From a virus, in IMG/VR virus record IMGVR_UViG_3300009502_000118, positions 1 through 37,112 of that record: a DNA stretch of 37,112 nt. One strand, given 5' to 3'. Positions 1-8,883 of the stretch are shown here, in pieces. The translations under genes and the position numbers were made by a program. The notes below the pieces were generated by a model that did no database searches, had not been told where the DNA came from, and worked only from the letters and a program-made list of their open reading frames with translations. Position 1 is the stretch's first letter. Each line of letters begins with the position of its first letter.

Positions 1-694
1 AAAGTCTTTCACTAAAAGTTTCTCCTACTAGAGTAGAACCTAAACCAACTTTATCAGTTAGTGTTGATGGATATAATCTTCCGTTTACTGCATCACGAGA
101 CCATAATTCTTCGCCAGCACCTCCTCCTTCATTTATTTGGTCTTGTAATCTTTTCAAATCAGAAAAACTTGGTCCCATTGTAGGATTAAAAGCATTCATC
201 TTGGCTATCTTTTCAATATCCTCTAGTCCTTCAACTCGTTCCTTTTTTATTAAGTCTTTACCTTTATTTATTTTATAAATTATTTGGTCGGGTTCTTCAT
301 AAAGAGCCTTTTCTACTATATTTTTAGTAACTATCGGTGTTTCACGAATAACCTCTGTCTTTTCAATTATTTTTTCTACGATAGTCGTATCACCCTTGTC
401 GCCTTTTTCTCCTTTCTCACCTTGAATACCTTGCTCTCCTTTTTCTCCTTGATCTCCTTTGATAGGTTCAGGTATTTCTATTGCATTAACTACTTCTTCA
501 AAAGAAGGAAATGAGTCTTTAACTTCGGCTATTTGGTCGGCTAATTTCTTATCAAACTCGGCTACTATTTCTGTGTCGGCTTGTTCTAACTCTTCTTGGA
601 CTGTGTCTATATGTTTTAAAAGAGCAACCTCGGAAGGGCTTTTTAGTTCGGTTACGAGTTTTAGTTTTTTTGCTCTTTTTTTAACTTCTTCCAT
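1..694 (-). CDS. Collagen-like tail fibre protein, C-terminus cut by window edge
   Basis: The reading frame opens at an ATG at 692-694 and runs off the left edge with 231 complete codons. The N-terminal 75 residues are charged and helical. Eight Gly-X-Y triplets follow at about residues 79-102 (GDQGEKGEQG then IQGEKGEKGDKGDT), rich in Glu and Lys. Next comes a Lys/Glu-rich stretch, then a segment ending NGRLYPSTLTDKVGLGSTL, which resembles the repeat region before trimer-forming tips in phage fibres. Collagen-like triplets are a known trimerisation element in phage fibres and spikes. The gene is the last of the tail block. A C-terminal receptor-binding or S74 peptidase domain may lie outside the window. 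The fibre role is inference from architecture and position. Confidence 0.7.
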   Translation of the reverse strand, partial: MEEVKKRAKKLKLVTELKSPSEVALLKHIDTVQEELEQADTEIVAEFDKKLADQIAEVKDSFPSFEEVVNAIEIPEPIKGDQGEKGEQGIQGEKGEKGDKGDTTIVEKIIEKTEVIRETPIVTKNIVEKALYEEPDQIIYKINKGKDLIKKERVEGLEDIEKIAKMNAFNPTMGPSFSDLKRLQDQINEGGGAGEELWSRDAVNGRLYPSTLTDKVGLGSTLVGETFSERL

Positions 695-797
695 TGTTTT
701 TATTTCTTATATGTGGTAATATTAAGTTATGTTTAAATGTTTACTACAAGCTATTCGTGATATATTTTATGACCTTGAAAGGGGTCATTGGTGGTAA

Positions 798-2336
798 TTA
801 TTTTGGTGGTATACTTTTATTTAAATACTCTTGCATTTTTGTAAATGCTTCAGGATTTGTTATTTTAAGATTTTGTAAAAATGAATCTCTCATTGGATTT
901 GTCATATTTTCTATAAATTTTTCTACTACTTTACCTATTTGATAACCAGCAAAAGAAGATACAACATCGCCACCAAACATAGCCCCAAGTTTAGCCCCAC
1001 CAAATTTTGCAACATTTCTAGCTATATTTTGAACAATATCAACAGGAGCTTTAACTCCATTTAAGGATTTTAAATAATCTGCTGCTCTATAATTTTTAGA
1101 TTGTTCAGCAAAAAAATCTTCAATAGGTAAATCTTTTGGAGCTTTAGTAATAAGTTGAGTTCGTAAATTATCTGCAATAGCACGATTAGCTATTGCATCA
1201 TTAGTATCAGCATTACTTTTAAATTGACTATATCCCCCATTTTTATCGTAAGTTATTTTTTCATCTAACATATTTGTTAGACTCATACCATCAGGGTATT
1301 TTCTTTGCAAGGCTTCTAGTTTTGTATTTAATCTTTTTGTTATCATTTCTGCATCATCTGGGGTAACACCAAAGTCATTCGCCTTTGGTTTAATATCAGT
1401 AATTTGTGTTTTTTCAACAGTATAATCTGCTTTTTCTAATGAAGGTCGTAAAATATCACGACTCAGTTTCCCTGTATCTGCTCTTAATTGTTTAACAGTA
1501 TCTAATGTTAAATACTTCCCATCTTCAATATGAGCAAAAGGATTAAGTCCATTTTGTGCTAGAGTTTTTGTTACTTCTGGGTCTTTTTCTAATACTGCCC
1601 TTGCATTGTTATACTTTGGTTCATTTAAAGTAGTTGGTTTAGCCCAGTCATCTGCTACACTTTGCAAATTTATTTTCATTTCTTCAGGTGTCATAGGTTT
1701 TTCAGTAGTTAAATCTGAAACTTTATTCTTTATAGCATTTACTCCTGTATTAACTGCATTTGATATTTCAGGTGCTTTTTCTACTACTTTTTCTCCACCT
1801 TTAGTCATTAAAATAGTATTAGCAATAGTTCCTAAATTACTCAAATCTTTAAGAGGTTGAGTTGCTTTAGTAAAATCTTCTTCTGACATATTACCTAATT
1901 CTTTTTGAAATTCAGGAGTATATAATTTAGATAATTGTTCGCCTGCAAAATTTACTCCTTTGCCAAAAACTTCGCCAATTTGTTTTAGTATTGGTAGTTG
2001 TCCTACAGAACTAAAAACATCAGTAGTAGCTTGTATTCCTTTTGATAAAGGAGAACCTTGAGTATTAGGTGATAAATCATTTTTTACCTGACTAATAGTA
2101 TTACTAATTATTCCTTTATCTGTATTTGGTGTTCCATCTTGGTTTTTTATTCCCATAGATACTTCATAGGGAGTTGCAGGAGGAGTTGGTGCTTGCCCAT
2201 AAGTAGCCTGGAACTGTGCTTTTGTCATAGTTATAGGTGTTTGGTCTACTGGTGGGGATTGCACTACAGGGGCAGGCACGTTTGGTGGTGCTCCATAAGT
2301 TGCTTGGTATTCAGCTCTTGTCATTGTTATAGGCAT
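798..2336 (-). CDS. Internal virion / ejection protein candidate with duplicated N-terminal motif
   Basis: 512 residues, no family recognised. The first 50 residues carry two copies of a motif, PITMTRAEYQATYG (residues 2-15) and PITMTKAQFQATYG (34-47), joined by a Pro/Val-rich linker. The middle is helical and charged. Near the C-terminus (about 450-490) is a Gly/Ala-rich, weakly hydrophobic segment containing GGAKLGAMFGGDVVSSFAG. It starts one base after the stop of the 780-aa protein, so the two are probably cotranscribed. Large helical proteins placed after the tail genes in podoviruses are often carried inside the capsid and ejected with DNA. That role is inference here. The duplicated N-terminal motif could be a packaging or docking tag. 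Confidence 0.55.
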   Translation of the reverse strand: MPITMTRAEYQATYGAPPNVPAPVVQSPPVDQTPITMTKAQFQATYGQAPTPPATPYEVSMGIKNQDGTPNTDKGIISNTISQVKNDLSPNTQGSPLSKGIQATTDVFSSVGQLPILKQIGEVFGKGVNFAGEQLSKLYTPEFQKELGNMSEEDFTKATQPLKDLSNLGTIANTILMTKGGEKVVEKAPEISNAVNTGVNAIKNKVSDLTTEKPMTPEEMKINLQSVADDWAKPTTLNEPKYNNARAVLEKDPEVTKTLAQNGLNPFAHIEDGKYLTLDTVKQLRADTGKLSRDILRPSLEKADYTVEKTQITDIKPKANDFGVTPDDAEMITKRLNTKLEALQRKYPDGMSLTNMLDEKITYDKNGGYSQFKSNADTNDAIANRAIADNLRTQLITKAPKDLPIEDFFAEQSKNYRAADYLKSLNGVKAPVDIVQNIARNVAKFGGAKLGAMFGGDVVSSFAGYQIGKVVEKFIENMTNPMRDSFLQNLKITNPEAFTKMQEYLNKSIPPK

Positions 2337-2337
2337 A

Positions 2338-4680
2338 TTAGTCAGTGATTATTATTTGTCTTCCGTCTGGTGCTTTAATAGGTGTTCCTGTTGCTTGAGT
2401 TTTTAATGTTGCTGGGGTAGCGTTTGGTAAGAATGTTTTAATGGTTTGATTTAGAAGATCAAGTGTTCTTTGCATTTTTTCATTACCAATTTTTTGAGAA
2501 TCAATATTACTAGAAAATCCACCTGTTACTCCTCCAGTTATTCCTCCTCCAATAGCTCCAGGAATTGCACCGATTCCACCTGCTACAAAACCAACACCAG
2601 CACCACCTGCTGCACCAATTCCTACTCCCTCAAGTGCATTTGTTAAATGGAACCCATAACCTGATAAATCAGGAAGTGCAGATTCTGCAGTAGATAATAA
2701 ACTTCCCTTAGGTGCAGATTGAGATAATGCTCTGATTTGTTGTGCTAAATTTTCTCTGTTATTATTAAATACTTGAATATCTGCATTTTTATTAGTATCA
2801 AATAATTTTCCAAATAGAGATGATACTTGTAATCCTACTTTACCAATAGTTCCACTAGGAGCAATTTTATTCCAAGCAGGAGCCATGATATCAGTAATAT
2901 TGCGTATTGCTTCATCTGCTCCGTTAACTATTGCTACTTGGTCGGCATTTAATATAGGCACAAGTCCTTTAGTACCTGAAGAATAATTTTGAGCTATTAT
3001 TTTCATACTTTCAGGAACTTTTGAAGAATCAATATATGTAGCTCCAGTTGCTACTGAAGTCATCATCGCAGGTTGCAAGAAAGCTGGAGCATTTTTAACT
3101 AACATTGAAGCTTTCTGTTGAGGAGTTAATTCTTGTCCTGCGTTTGGTTGCGTTGGGTCTACTTGGTTTGGTTGAACTTTTCTTTGAGCTAGATTTTTTG
3201 CAATAGCATCTACCCCTTCTTGTGGTTTCATTTTTACAGTTTTTCCTATCTTCATATTAAAATCTGTATTACCAACATTTCCCCAATTACATTCTTTTGC
3301 TCCTTTACTTCCATCTGTTCCACATTGAGTTTCTGCTTGCATAACACCGATTATAGTTGTTGCATCTACACCATATTTTTGTGCGGCAGACATTACCATT
3401 TGTCCTGTTATGGGACTATTTTTTGCTACTGAATTTATTGCTAATTGTGCAGAATTTACATCTGTGATATTTCCAACAGTTGTTTGAATTTTAGCAGTTG
3501 TAGCTTTTATATTATTTACTTGTGTTTGGGTAGCCGAAGCATAAGCTCCCATTGTAGTTGATGCTCCCATTTGATAACCTTCGCCATTTGCTCCTAGGAT
3601 AGTAGTGTCCGTAGAGCCAGTTTGCCCTAATACATTTCCACCATTTTTAACTTGCATTTGTCCTGTCTTTGTATTGAACCCTGAATAAATAGGAAGCCCT
3701 GTATTTGGATCAAAACCAGTTTGAACTGGTTGATAAGTCCCTTGTTGTAAATATCCACCTGAAGCTTGTGCTACATCACCTATTGTTCCACCTTGGGTCA
3801 TTATTTGACCCATAGCATCTAGTGTTTTTTGGTTAGCCCCTTGTGCAGCTGCATCTTTAATCATTTGTACTTGGGTATCTTTTATTAAGTGGTCATTATA
3901 TACCCCTTGTGTATATGTTTGATTTTGAACTTGAAGTTGAGCATTAAACTTTTCAGTTTGTGCTTCAGAAAGTAAATCTTTGTTTTGTTGTAAGAACTGC
4001 ATACCAAAATCAATACTATCTTTTATGGGAGCATATTTTAATTCTATTTGGTGATTGATTATGTTTTCAGCGTTTGTATAGTTTGTAGAAGCGATACTTG
4101 CTTGAATAGCGGTGTTGGTTAAATCATAACCATGCTGTTGTTGTAGGCTACTTATTTGTTGTGCGGCTTGTTCTCGTGTTACTCCTGGCTTATTAAATAT
4201 ATCGTTATATTGAGCATTATAAGCGGCACTTTGAGTTAGGTATTGATTATTTAGAGAATTAGAGAGAGCTTGCATTTGCAAAACTCCTGCGTCTTGTTCT
4301 TTTTGTAATTGTTCTGTTCCTTTTCCTAGATATTGATTTATAAGTCCAGTAGTTTGTTCTTTTTGCTGATTGTAAGAGTCTAATTGATTTTGATAGTTTT
4401 GTCCTGCAAGTCCTAAAATCGCTCCTTGACTAGCTCCAATAGCTTGATTAGCAGCAGTTGAAGTTCCTTGAGCTGGTGGTGGAATTACTACTGATTTTGT
4501 ATTTCCTATATTACTTGCATTAGGAATATTGTTTACTGGAGTAGTATTTACAATATTTGCATTAGGAGACGAAAGACCTAAAGATTTACCATAGGCAGTT
4601 GGTTGTCCAGTATTTATATCATACCTTGGAGTATTAGTATAATCTGGTTGAGTGTTTTGATTTGTATTTTGTAGATTCAT
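2338..4680 (-). CDS. Large internal virion protein with lysozyme-like (transglycosylase) domain
   Basis: 780 residues. Residues 1-400 are Gln/Asn/Ala-rich and helical. Residues about 420-500 resemble a lytic transglycosylase or glucosaminidase fold: a helix with AAQKYGVDATTIIGVMQAET, putative catalytic Glu450, then CGTDGSKG, then NWGNVGNTD, which is the usual Gly/Asn-rich lobe. Residues 685-723 form a Gly-rich hydrophobic stretch with many GxxxG steps (GIGAAGGAGVGFVAGG), suited to membrane insertion. Muralytic domains within large ejected proteins are known, for example T7 gp16, and would open the cell wall during DNA entry. It lies between the 621-aa tail protein and the 512-aa candidate ejection protein. 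The fold assignment is by motif only. Confidence 0.6.
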   Translation of the reverse strand: MNLQNTNQNTQPDYTNTPRYDINTGQPTAYGKSLGLSSPNANIVNTTPVNNIPNASNIGNTKSVVIPPPAQGTSTAANQAIGASQGAILGLAGQNYQNQLDSYNQQKEQTTGLINQYLGKGTEQLQKEQDAGVLQMQALSNSLNNQYLTQSAAYNAQYNDIFNKPGVTREQAAQQISSLQQQHGYDLTNTAIQASIASTNYTNAENIINHQIELKYAPIKDSIDFGMQFLQQNKDLLSEAQTEKFNAQLQVQNQTYTQGVYNDHLIKDTQVQMIKDAAAQGANQKTLDAMGQIMTQGGTIGDVAQASGGYLQQGTYQPVQTGFDPNTGLPIYSGFNTKTGQMQVKNGGNVLGQTGSTDTTILGANGEGYQMGASTTMGAYASATQTQVNNIKATTAKIQTTVGNITDVNSAQLAINSVAKNSPITGQMVMSAAQKYGVDATTIIGVMQAETQCGTDGSKGAKECNWGNVGNTDFNMKIGKTVKMKPQEGVDAIAKNLAQRKVQPNQVDPTQPNAGQELTPQQKASMLVKNAPAFLQPAMMTSVATGATYIDSSKVPESMKIIAQNYSSGTKGLVPILNADQVAIVNGADEAIRNITDIMAPAWNKIAPSGTIGKVGLQVSSLFGKLFDTNKNADIQVFNNNRENLAQQIRALSQSAPKGSLLSTAESALPDLSGYGFHLTNALEGVGIGAAGGAGVGFVAGGIGAIPGAIGGGITGGVTGGFSSNIDSQKIGNEKMQRTLDLLNQTIKTFLPNATPATLKTQATGTPIKAPDGRQIIITD

Positions 4681-4682
4681 AT

Positions 4683-6548
4683 TTATGATGATGGATTATA
4701 ATTTTGGTTGATAATGATTAGTTTTTCAAGTTCATCTTTCCCTGTGAATAACATCCACACTTTAAATTGAATCCAGTTCGCTAGTTTTCCTATACCTTCT
4801 TGATCAAATGTTACTCCGTCTGTTATTGAGTTATTATAAGTTATTGGCATAGGATATTTAGTCCAATTTTGAAATCTTGCTATTGCTGTTTGATTAGAAG
4901 CACCAGTATAAGTTTCATCTACTGTGACTGTCCAAGTTCCACTATTTAAAACAGCATTTGTAATATGTGAACATCTACCAGCTCCGATACCATTTAAAAC
5001 TTCTACTTCTCCACCAATTCCAACAGTCCAATAGTTTGAAATATTTACTGCAGAGTTTAAAACTGTAAAAGTTGTAGTAGAAGTCCAAGTTATCGTAGCT
5101 TCTACTGGTTCTTGTTCTGAAATCCTATATTTAACTGTAATTTTATCAGTTGCACCTATAAGTTGTTTATATAAAACATATAAATTTTGATACATATTTT
5201 GAATTGATGGATTACCATTAGCATCAATAGCTTGAAGCTTTGTTGTTATAAAAGATCCAGCCTTTTGCTTTGTTCTATTAGAATCATCATACCAAATGCC
5301 ATTTAGAGCAGTTGTGGCGTCTGTATATATGGTTGCTCCAGCTAGAAAAGTACCATTTCTAGTGCTCCCAGTTGAAGGAAAATTAAGTTCACTTAAAGCT
5401 CCAACTGCTGACACTTTAGTCTGTCCAAAATCTTCATTGTCTACTCTTGTTGCACTCCTATCTAAATATGAAAGAGAATATTTATGTTTTAAATCTTTTG
5501 TAGTTTCATCATATTCATATATTCCTGCTGGTATAGTTTCCTCTGTATCTAAAAGAGTATTATAGTTTCTAGTATCTATGAGTACACATATTTTTCCTTT
5601 AATGATACTCATCCCATTTGAATGGATAAATCTATTACCATTATCTGAACGAACTAATGGATTATATAAAAGAAAGTTATCTTTACGATTTAATCCTGTA
5701 AGTTTAACAAAAGTTCCACCATTCCAATAAAGTAAATTTCCATAGACATCCATGACATAAGGAATGTCATCTTTAATCACACAAGAAAGTGTACCCGATG
5801 ATTCAAGTCTATATGATTTTGTTACTTGCGTAGCCGTGCCATCCCATTCATAAATATAACCTTTTCCTCCTAATTGATTTATTGTTCCAATCCAAATACG
5901 ATTAGACGATGAACGTAACCAAACTATTTGGTTAGCTCCTCCACCACCTAATTCTACTGTGTATGCTCCTGAAGTAGCCACCGTATCGGAAGTATCCCAA
6001 GAAATAATATTAGAAGAATTACGAGACATATACATTCTACTAGCATAAGAAGTTAAATGTTTTTCCGTTACATCCGTACCTCCTGCTGTAAAGTTTGTTA
6101 TATTTGGGCTAGCAGTATTTAAACTTGCTATTTTATTTACTACATTAGTATTTCCTGTAGTATAAAGATAACCATTAAAAAGTTCCATATCAGAAGCTCC
6201 TGAAAGATTTGTTGGCAAAGAGCCTGAATTAGGAGTAATCGTATTAAAAGATCCACTTATAACTCCATTATTATTTAAAAGTTTTGCACCAGCTATTGTA
6301 TAAATCCAAGGGGTTGAATCAATCGCTTTAAAAACAACTGGTAATCTCATTTCACTAACTGATGATATTCCATATCCTGAAGTATCTGAAGTATTTAAAA
6401 GCATTCTATCTCCAACTCTTAATTTTCCAATATTTGAACTTGTATCTATATTTGTAGTAGTCCAAAGTGAACCATTAACATCAGAGTCATTTGGTTGATT
6501 CCATTGAGGTAAAGAATATACATTTGGTGCTTTAGGAAGTGTAATCAT
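4683..6548 (-). CDS. Tail protein, beta-rich (nozzle-like or propeller-like)
   Basis: 621 residues, mostly beta: Ser/Thr/Gly/Asn-rich, with recurring short blocks of the type 'WIYTIAG', 'GYLYTTGNT', 'SRMYMSRNS', 'NRIWIGTIN' and 'DIPYVMDVYGNLLYWNGG', as seen in beta-propeller blades. The N-terminal 80 residues and the C-terminal 200 residues lie outside the blades. In podoviruses the protein encoded after the adaptor is often a propeller-containing nozzle, such as T7 gp12. Position and size fit that, but I see no decisive motif. Its ATG overlaps the stop of the preceding coiled-coil gene by 4 bp (ATGA), implying coupled translation. A tail spike or base-plate protein is the main alternative. 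Confidence 0.5.
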   Translation of the reverse strand: MITLPKAPNVYSLPQWNQPNDSDVNGSLWTTTNIDTSSNIGKLRVGDRMLLNTSDTSGYGISSVSEMRLPVVFKAIDSTPWIYTIAGAKLLNNNGVISGSFNTITPNSGSLPTNLSGASDMELFNGYLYTTGNTNVVNKIASLNTASPNITNFTAGGTDVTEKHLTSYASRMYMSRNSSNIISWDTSDTVATSGAYTVELGGGGANQIVWLRSSSNRIWIGTINQLGGKGYIYEWDGTATQVTKSYRLESSGTLSCVIKDDIPYVMDVYGNLLYWNGGTFVKLTGLNRKDNFLLYNPLVRSDNGNRFIHSNGMSIIKGKICVLIDTRNYNTLLDTEETIPAGIYEYDETTKDLKHKYSLSYLDRSATRVDNEDFGQTKVSAVGALSELNFPSTGSTRNGTFLAGATIYTDATTALNGIWYDDSNRTKQKAGSFITTKLQAIDANGNPSIQNMYQNLYVLYKQLIGATDKITVKYRISEQEPVEATITWTSTTTFTVLNSAVNISNYWTVGIGGEVEVLNGIGAGRCSHITNAVLNSGTWTVTVDETYTGASNQTAIARFQNWTKYPMPITYNNSITDGVTFDQEGIGKLANWIQFKVWMLFTGKDELEKLIIINQNYNPSS

Positions 6549-6802
6549 ACATTTAATATTAAAAGACCTGAATTAAATGTTAATGTTTTAGTTGTTTTAG
6601 TTAAACTGTAATTTCCTCCTCCAAGATTATTTAAAACTACATCTGAAACATAAGTAAAAGTTCCTGTAAAATTAGGTGAAGGAAATCCAAGTCTTTCTCT
6701 AAAAGCAGTTTCTATATTTCTAGGTATCTGCGAAGAATTACTTAATTGATTAAATTTCTGAGTTAGTTCATCTATTTGTTTTTGTAATTGTATTAAATCC
6801 AT
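6545..6802 (-). CDS. Small coiled-coil tail-associated protein
   Basis: 85 residues from the ATG at 6800-6802, which forms a TAATG stop-start overlap with the upstream Gly-rich gene. A longer frame to 6826 exists but would overlap by 25 bp. Residues 1-35 have a heptad pattern (MDLIQLQKQIDELTQKF), typical of a short trimeric or dimeric coiled coil. The second half is beta-like (NFTGTFTYVSDVVLNNLGG) and ends LTFNSGLLILNV, similar in pattern to the end of the 138-aa protein at 7640-8056 (FTMTFASGLLTLA). Both may be small tail or decoration proteins with related C-terminal strands. Function is not known. Confidence 0.55.
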   Translation of the reverse strand: MDLIQLQKQIDELTQKFNQLSNSSQIPRNIETAFRERLGFPSPNFTGTFTYVSDVVLNNLGGGNYSLTKTTKTLTFNSGLLILNV

Positions 6803-7635
6803 TATGATTTGTTTTGATCTGTCCAAGTTGTTAAATGTTTTAATTGATTACTCCATCTTGAAAAAATAGTTTTTAATGCATTAAAAATATAAATTGCTGG
6901 AGTACATAACATTAAAAATGTTTTAAAATATCCTGCTGATATACCTGTAAAAAGAAAAGCATTCGGAGTACAAGCTAGTGTATAAATTGTTGGTGGAATT
7001 GCATAGGTTATATAAACTGCACCATTTCCTCCTGCTCCATTATTCCAAGCACCTCCTCCACCAAAAATTCCTCCATTTAATACTGAGCCAGATGCTCCAC
7101 CATAACCTAAATATGTTCCTCCTCCTGCACCAGCTGTTCCACCACCTCCACCACCACCTCCCCCCAATGTACCTCCAACTCCACCAGTTCCACCACTTCC
7201 TGAAGTAGCATTAGCACCATTTGCAGTTGTACCAGCACCTCCTCCACCACCATAAATACTTCTAGCTGCACCTCCACTAAATCCACTATCTCCTGTATAT
7301 CCACCATAACCTCCACCTGTAGAATCACCCATTGCTCCTCCTTGACCACTAACAGTTGATGTATTTATAAAATAACTTGTAACACCATCATAAAAAGGAG
7401 AACCTCCATTCCCAACCACAAAAGCATAATTATTTCCAGGCGTTACTGAATAATTATTTTTCTTTCCGTATCCTCCACCTCCTCCACCTGAACTTGCTCC
7501 CTTTCCACCTCCTCCTCCCCAACATTCTACAACAACAGAAGAAACACTAGCAGGACAAGTCCAATTACTTGACTGTGGAGTCGTGTAAATTTCACTTCTT
7601 AATCCTGAATGGTCTATTATGTGGTCTGCTGCCAT
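6802..7635 (-). CDS. Glycine-rich domain virion protein, adhesin-like
   Basis: 277 residues. After a short N-terminus comes a strand 'VVVECWGGGGGKG', the start of a Gly-rich domain as found in phage adhesins and tail-tip proteins. Residues about 35-210 are extremely Gly-rich, with runs of 5-9 Gly separated by Ser/Ala/Tyr, a pattern consistent with a polyglycine-II sheet domain like T4-type gp38 adhesins. Residues 213-260 are hydrophobic (YTLACTPNAFLFTGISAG, then Phe/Leu/Ile), possibly a strand-rich cap or a membrane-active end. It lies between two small tail genes. A host-receptor role is inference. The antisense frames opened by the Gly codons are artefacts. Confidence 0.6.
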   Translation of the reverse strand: MAADHIIDHSGLRSEIYTTPQSSNWTCPASVSSVVVECWGGGGGKGASSGGGGGGYGKKNNYSVTPGNNYAFVVGNGGSPFYDGVTSYFINTSTVSGQGGAMGDSTGGGYGGYTGDSGFSGGAARSIYGGGGGAGTTANGANATSGSGGTGGVGGTLGGGGGGGGGTAGAGGGTYLGYGGASGSVLNGGIFGGGGAWNNGAGGNGAVYITYAIPPTIYTLACTPNAFLFTGISAGYFKTFLMLCTPAIYIFNALKTIFSRWSNQLKHLTTWTDQNKS

Positions 7636-7639
7636 AAAA

Positions 7640-8056
7640 TTATGCTAATGTTAATAATCCACTTGCAAAAGTCATTGTAAATTGGTCACCATAAACTCCA
7701 TTTAAAGTAACTTCTGAACCATAATCAAACCAACCGATAACATTTTTTGAAGTAGCTGAATCGTTGTAAACTACTACATATCTAAACGGACCAAAATTTC
7801 CAGTTTGCGAAGTTCCTGTCCAAGTAGAAGCATTTAAAGTAGCTGTTCCAGTTGCTTGAGTATAAGTAACTCCTGTTAAAGCTACTGAGGTAGCCATATT
7901 AGTTAAAGCAAGAGGTGATACTATATCTGCATAAACATGTGTTGCAGTTGTAGGTGCAGTATCTGTAAATGCAAGTTTTAAAGTAGCTGTTGTTAGATTA
8001 TGAATTGCTGTTCCTAAATCTACTGTAAAGAAATAATTTTTTTGTAATTGTGCCAT
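7640..8056 (-). CDS. Small beta-rich virion protein
   Basis: 138 residues, Thr/Ala/Val-rich and almost entirely predicted strand. Motifs include FFTVDLGTAIHNLTTATLKL at the N-terminus and an aromatic block 'FRYVVVYNDSATSKNVIGWFDYG' (trimmed here to its core) near residues 95-115, ending FTMTFASGLLTLA. Proteins with this 'VVYND..T....IG..DYG..V.L.G' layout are common beside head-tail joining genes in phages and are presumed decoration or tail proteins. It follows the adaptor gene by 6 bp, in the same operon. No enzyme motif is present. Exact role unknown. Confidence 0.55.
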   Translation of the reverse strand: MAQLQKNYFFTVDLGTAIHNLTTATLKLAFTDTAPTTATHVYADIVSPLALTNMATSVALTGVTYTQATGTATLNASTWTGTSQTGNFGPFRYVVVYNDSATSKNVIGWFDYGSEVTLNGVYGDQFTMTFASGLLTLA

Positions 8057-8062
8057 TTTGTT

Positions 8063-8815
8063 TTATCGCCAATTAAGACGTTTAGCTGATAATTTAACAT
8101 GCTCATCTTTGTTTCTCAGAGCATAATTTTCTACCAAAGAATCTTCTCCTAATTGGACTAATTCGGAAAGAGCTTTGGCTACTGATAATTGTTTAAATAC
8201 TGAATAATCTCTTGAAGCTATAAGTGCTACAAGTCTATGATACATTGAATTAAATCCTGGAACTTTATTAGTATCTGAAGTTGCAAAATATGAAGGTGGT
8301 CTTTGAAACCATATTTTTAATCCATTAGTTGCTGTTACTTGTGTTGCTAAAGGTTTCGGATATAAAAAGACAGAAGCACCTTGTTTGTCATAATATGTTG
8401 GGAGTCCAGGGGTTTTTAGTAAATCAGTTAAAGATTGGTCATAAACATCAGTTTCATCAAGTGGTGTAAGTTTTCGCCAAGCTCCTGTATTATCTAATAC
8501 TTCTGCTCGTAAAATACGAAGCATTGAAATATCAAAACTATAATCTTGTTGTTCTGAACCTGCGGTTGTTACTAAATTAGTTGTTGCTATTGGATAATCA
8601 GTATTATTTGTATCATCAAATTGCCAACGACCATCGGCAGTCATAATTAAATTGACTACTCTATTAAGAGCTTCGTTAATATTTCTAGTAAAAGTTGCTA
8701 ATAATCCAGGGTCGCCTGAAATACGTCCATAAGAATTATCACCAAAAACTTGTGATTCACATTCTTGAATTAATCCTGCCTTAGATGCACTTGTATCTGA
8801 AAATTGTAGAGACAT
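8063..8815 (-). CDS. Head-tail adaptor (gp4 / gp11-like tail tube protein)
   Basis: 250 residues. The layout matches head-to-tail adaptors of podoviruses: an N-terminal helix followed by 'INEALNRVVNLIMTADGRW', then 'FDDTNNTDYPIATTNLV', a Gln-Asp-Tyr strand (QQDYSFD), 'LRAEVLDNTGAWRKLTPLDETD', and a C-terminal helix pair with basic residues. In P22 and T7 this protein forms a ring under the portal and seals or joins the tail. The start codon is preceded by no Shine-Dalgarno sequence. Instead a conserved two-part motif lies at 8849-8876, exactly 33 bases upstream, shared with the portal gene. It begins the tail operon after the sugar cassette. Family call is moderate. Confidence 0.65.
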   Translation of the reverse strand: MSLQFSDTSASKAGLIQECESQVFGDNSYGRISGDPGLLATFTRNINEALNRVVNLIMTADGRWQFDDTNNTDYPIATTNLVTTAGSEQQDYSFDISMLRILRAEVLDNTGAWRKLTPLDETDVYDQSLTDLLKTPGLPTYYDKQGASVFLYPKPLATQVTATNGLKIWFQRPPSYFATSDTNKVPGFNSMYHRLVALIASRDYSVFKQLSVAKALSELVQLGEDSLVENYALRNKDEHVKLSAKRLNWR

Positions 8816-8848
8816 ATTAAAATAATATACTTTGTATTAAAAAGTAGT

Positions 8849-8876
8849 TATTTTATTCGCACATATATGTAAAATA
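8849..8876 (-). promoter_or_regulatory. Two-part regulatory motif upstream of the adaptor gene
   Basis: TATTTTA-N8-TGCGAATAAAATA on the minus strand, 33 bases before the ATG of the head-tail adaptor. It is identical in both blocks and in spacing to the element before the portal gene (21076-21103). It lies in the short gap between the sugar cassette and the tail block, a natural place for a promoter of tail genes. Confidence 0.55.
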
Positions 8877-8883
8877 CCTTTAT

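Noticed and set aside
695-797. Terminator between the 512-aa gene and the fibre gene
   Set aside because: A 6-bp stem (ATGACC/GGTCAT, minus strand) is present but is followed by A-rich, not T-rich, sequence. It is too weak to call.
6978-7349. Alternative frames over the Gly-rich gene, both strands
   Set aside because: Glycine codon runs keep other frames open. The 277-aa minus frame fits operon spacing and has a known domain layout.
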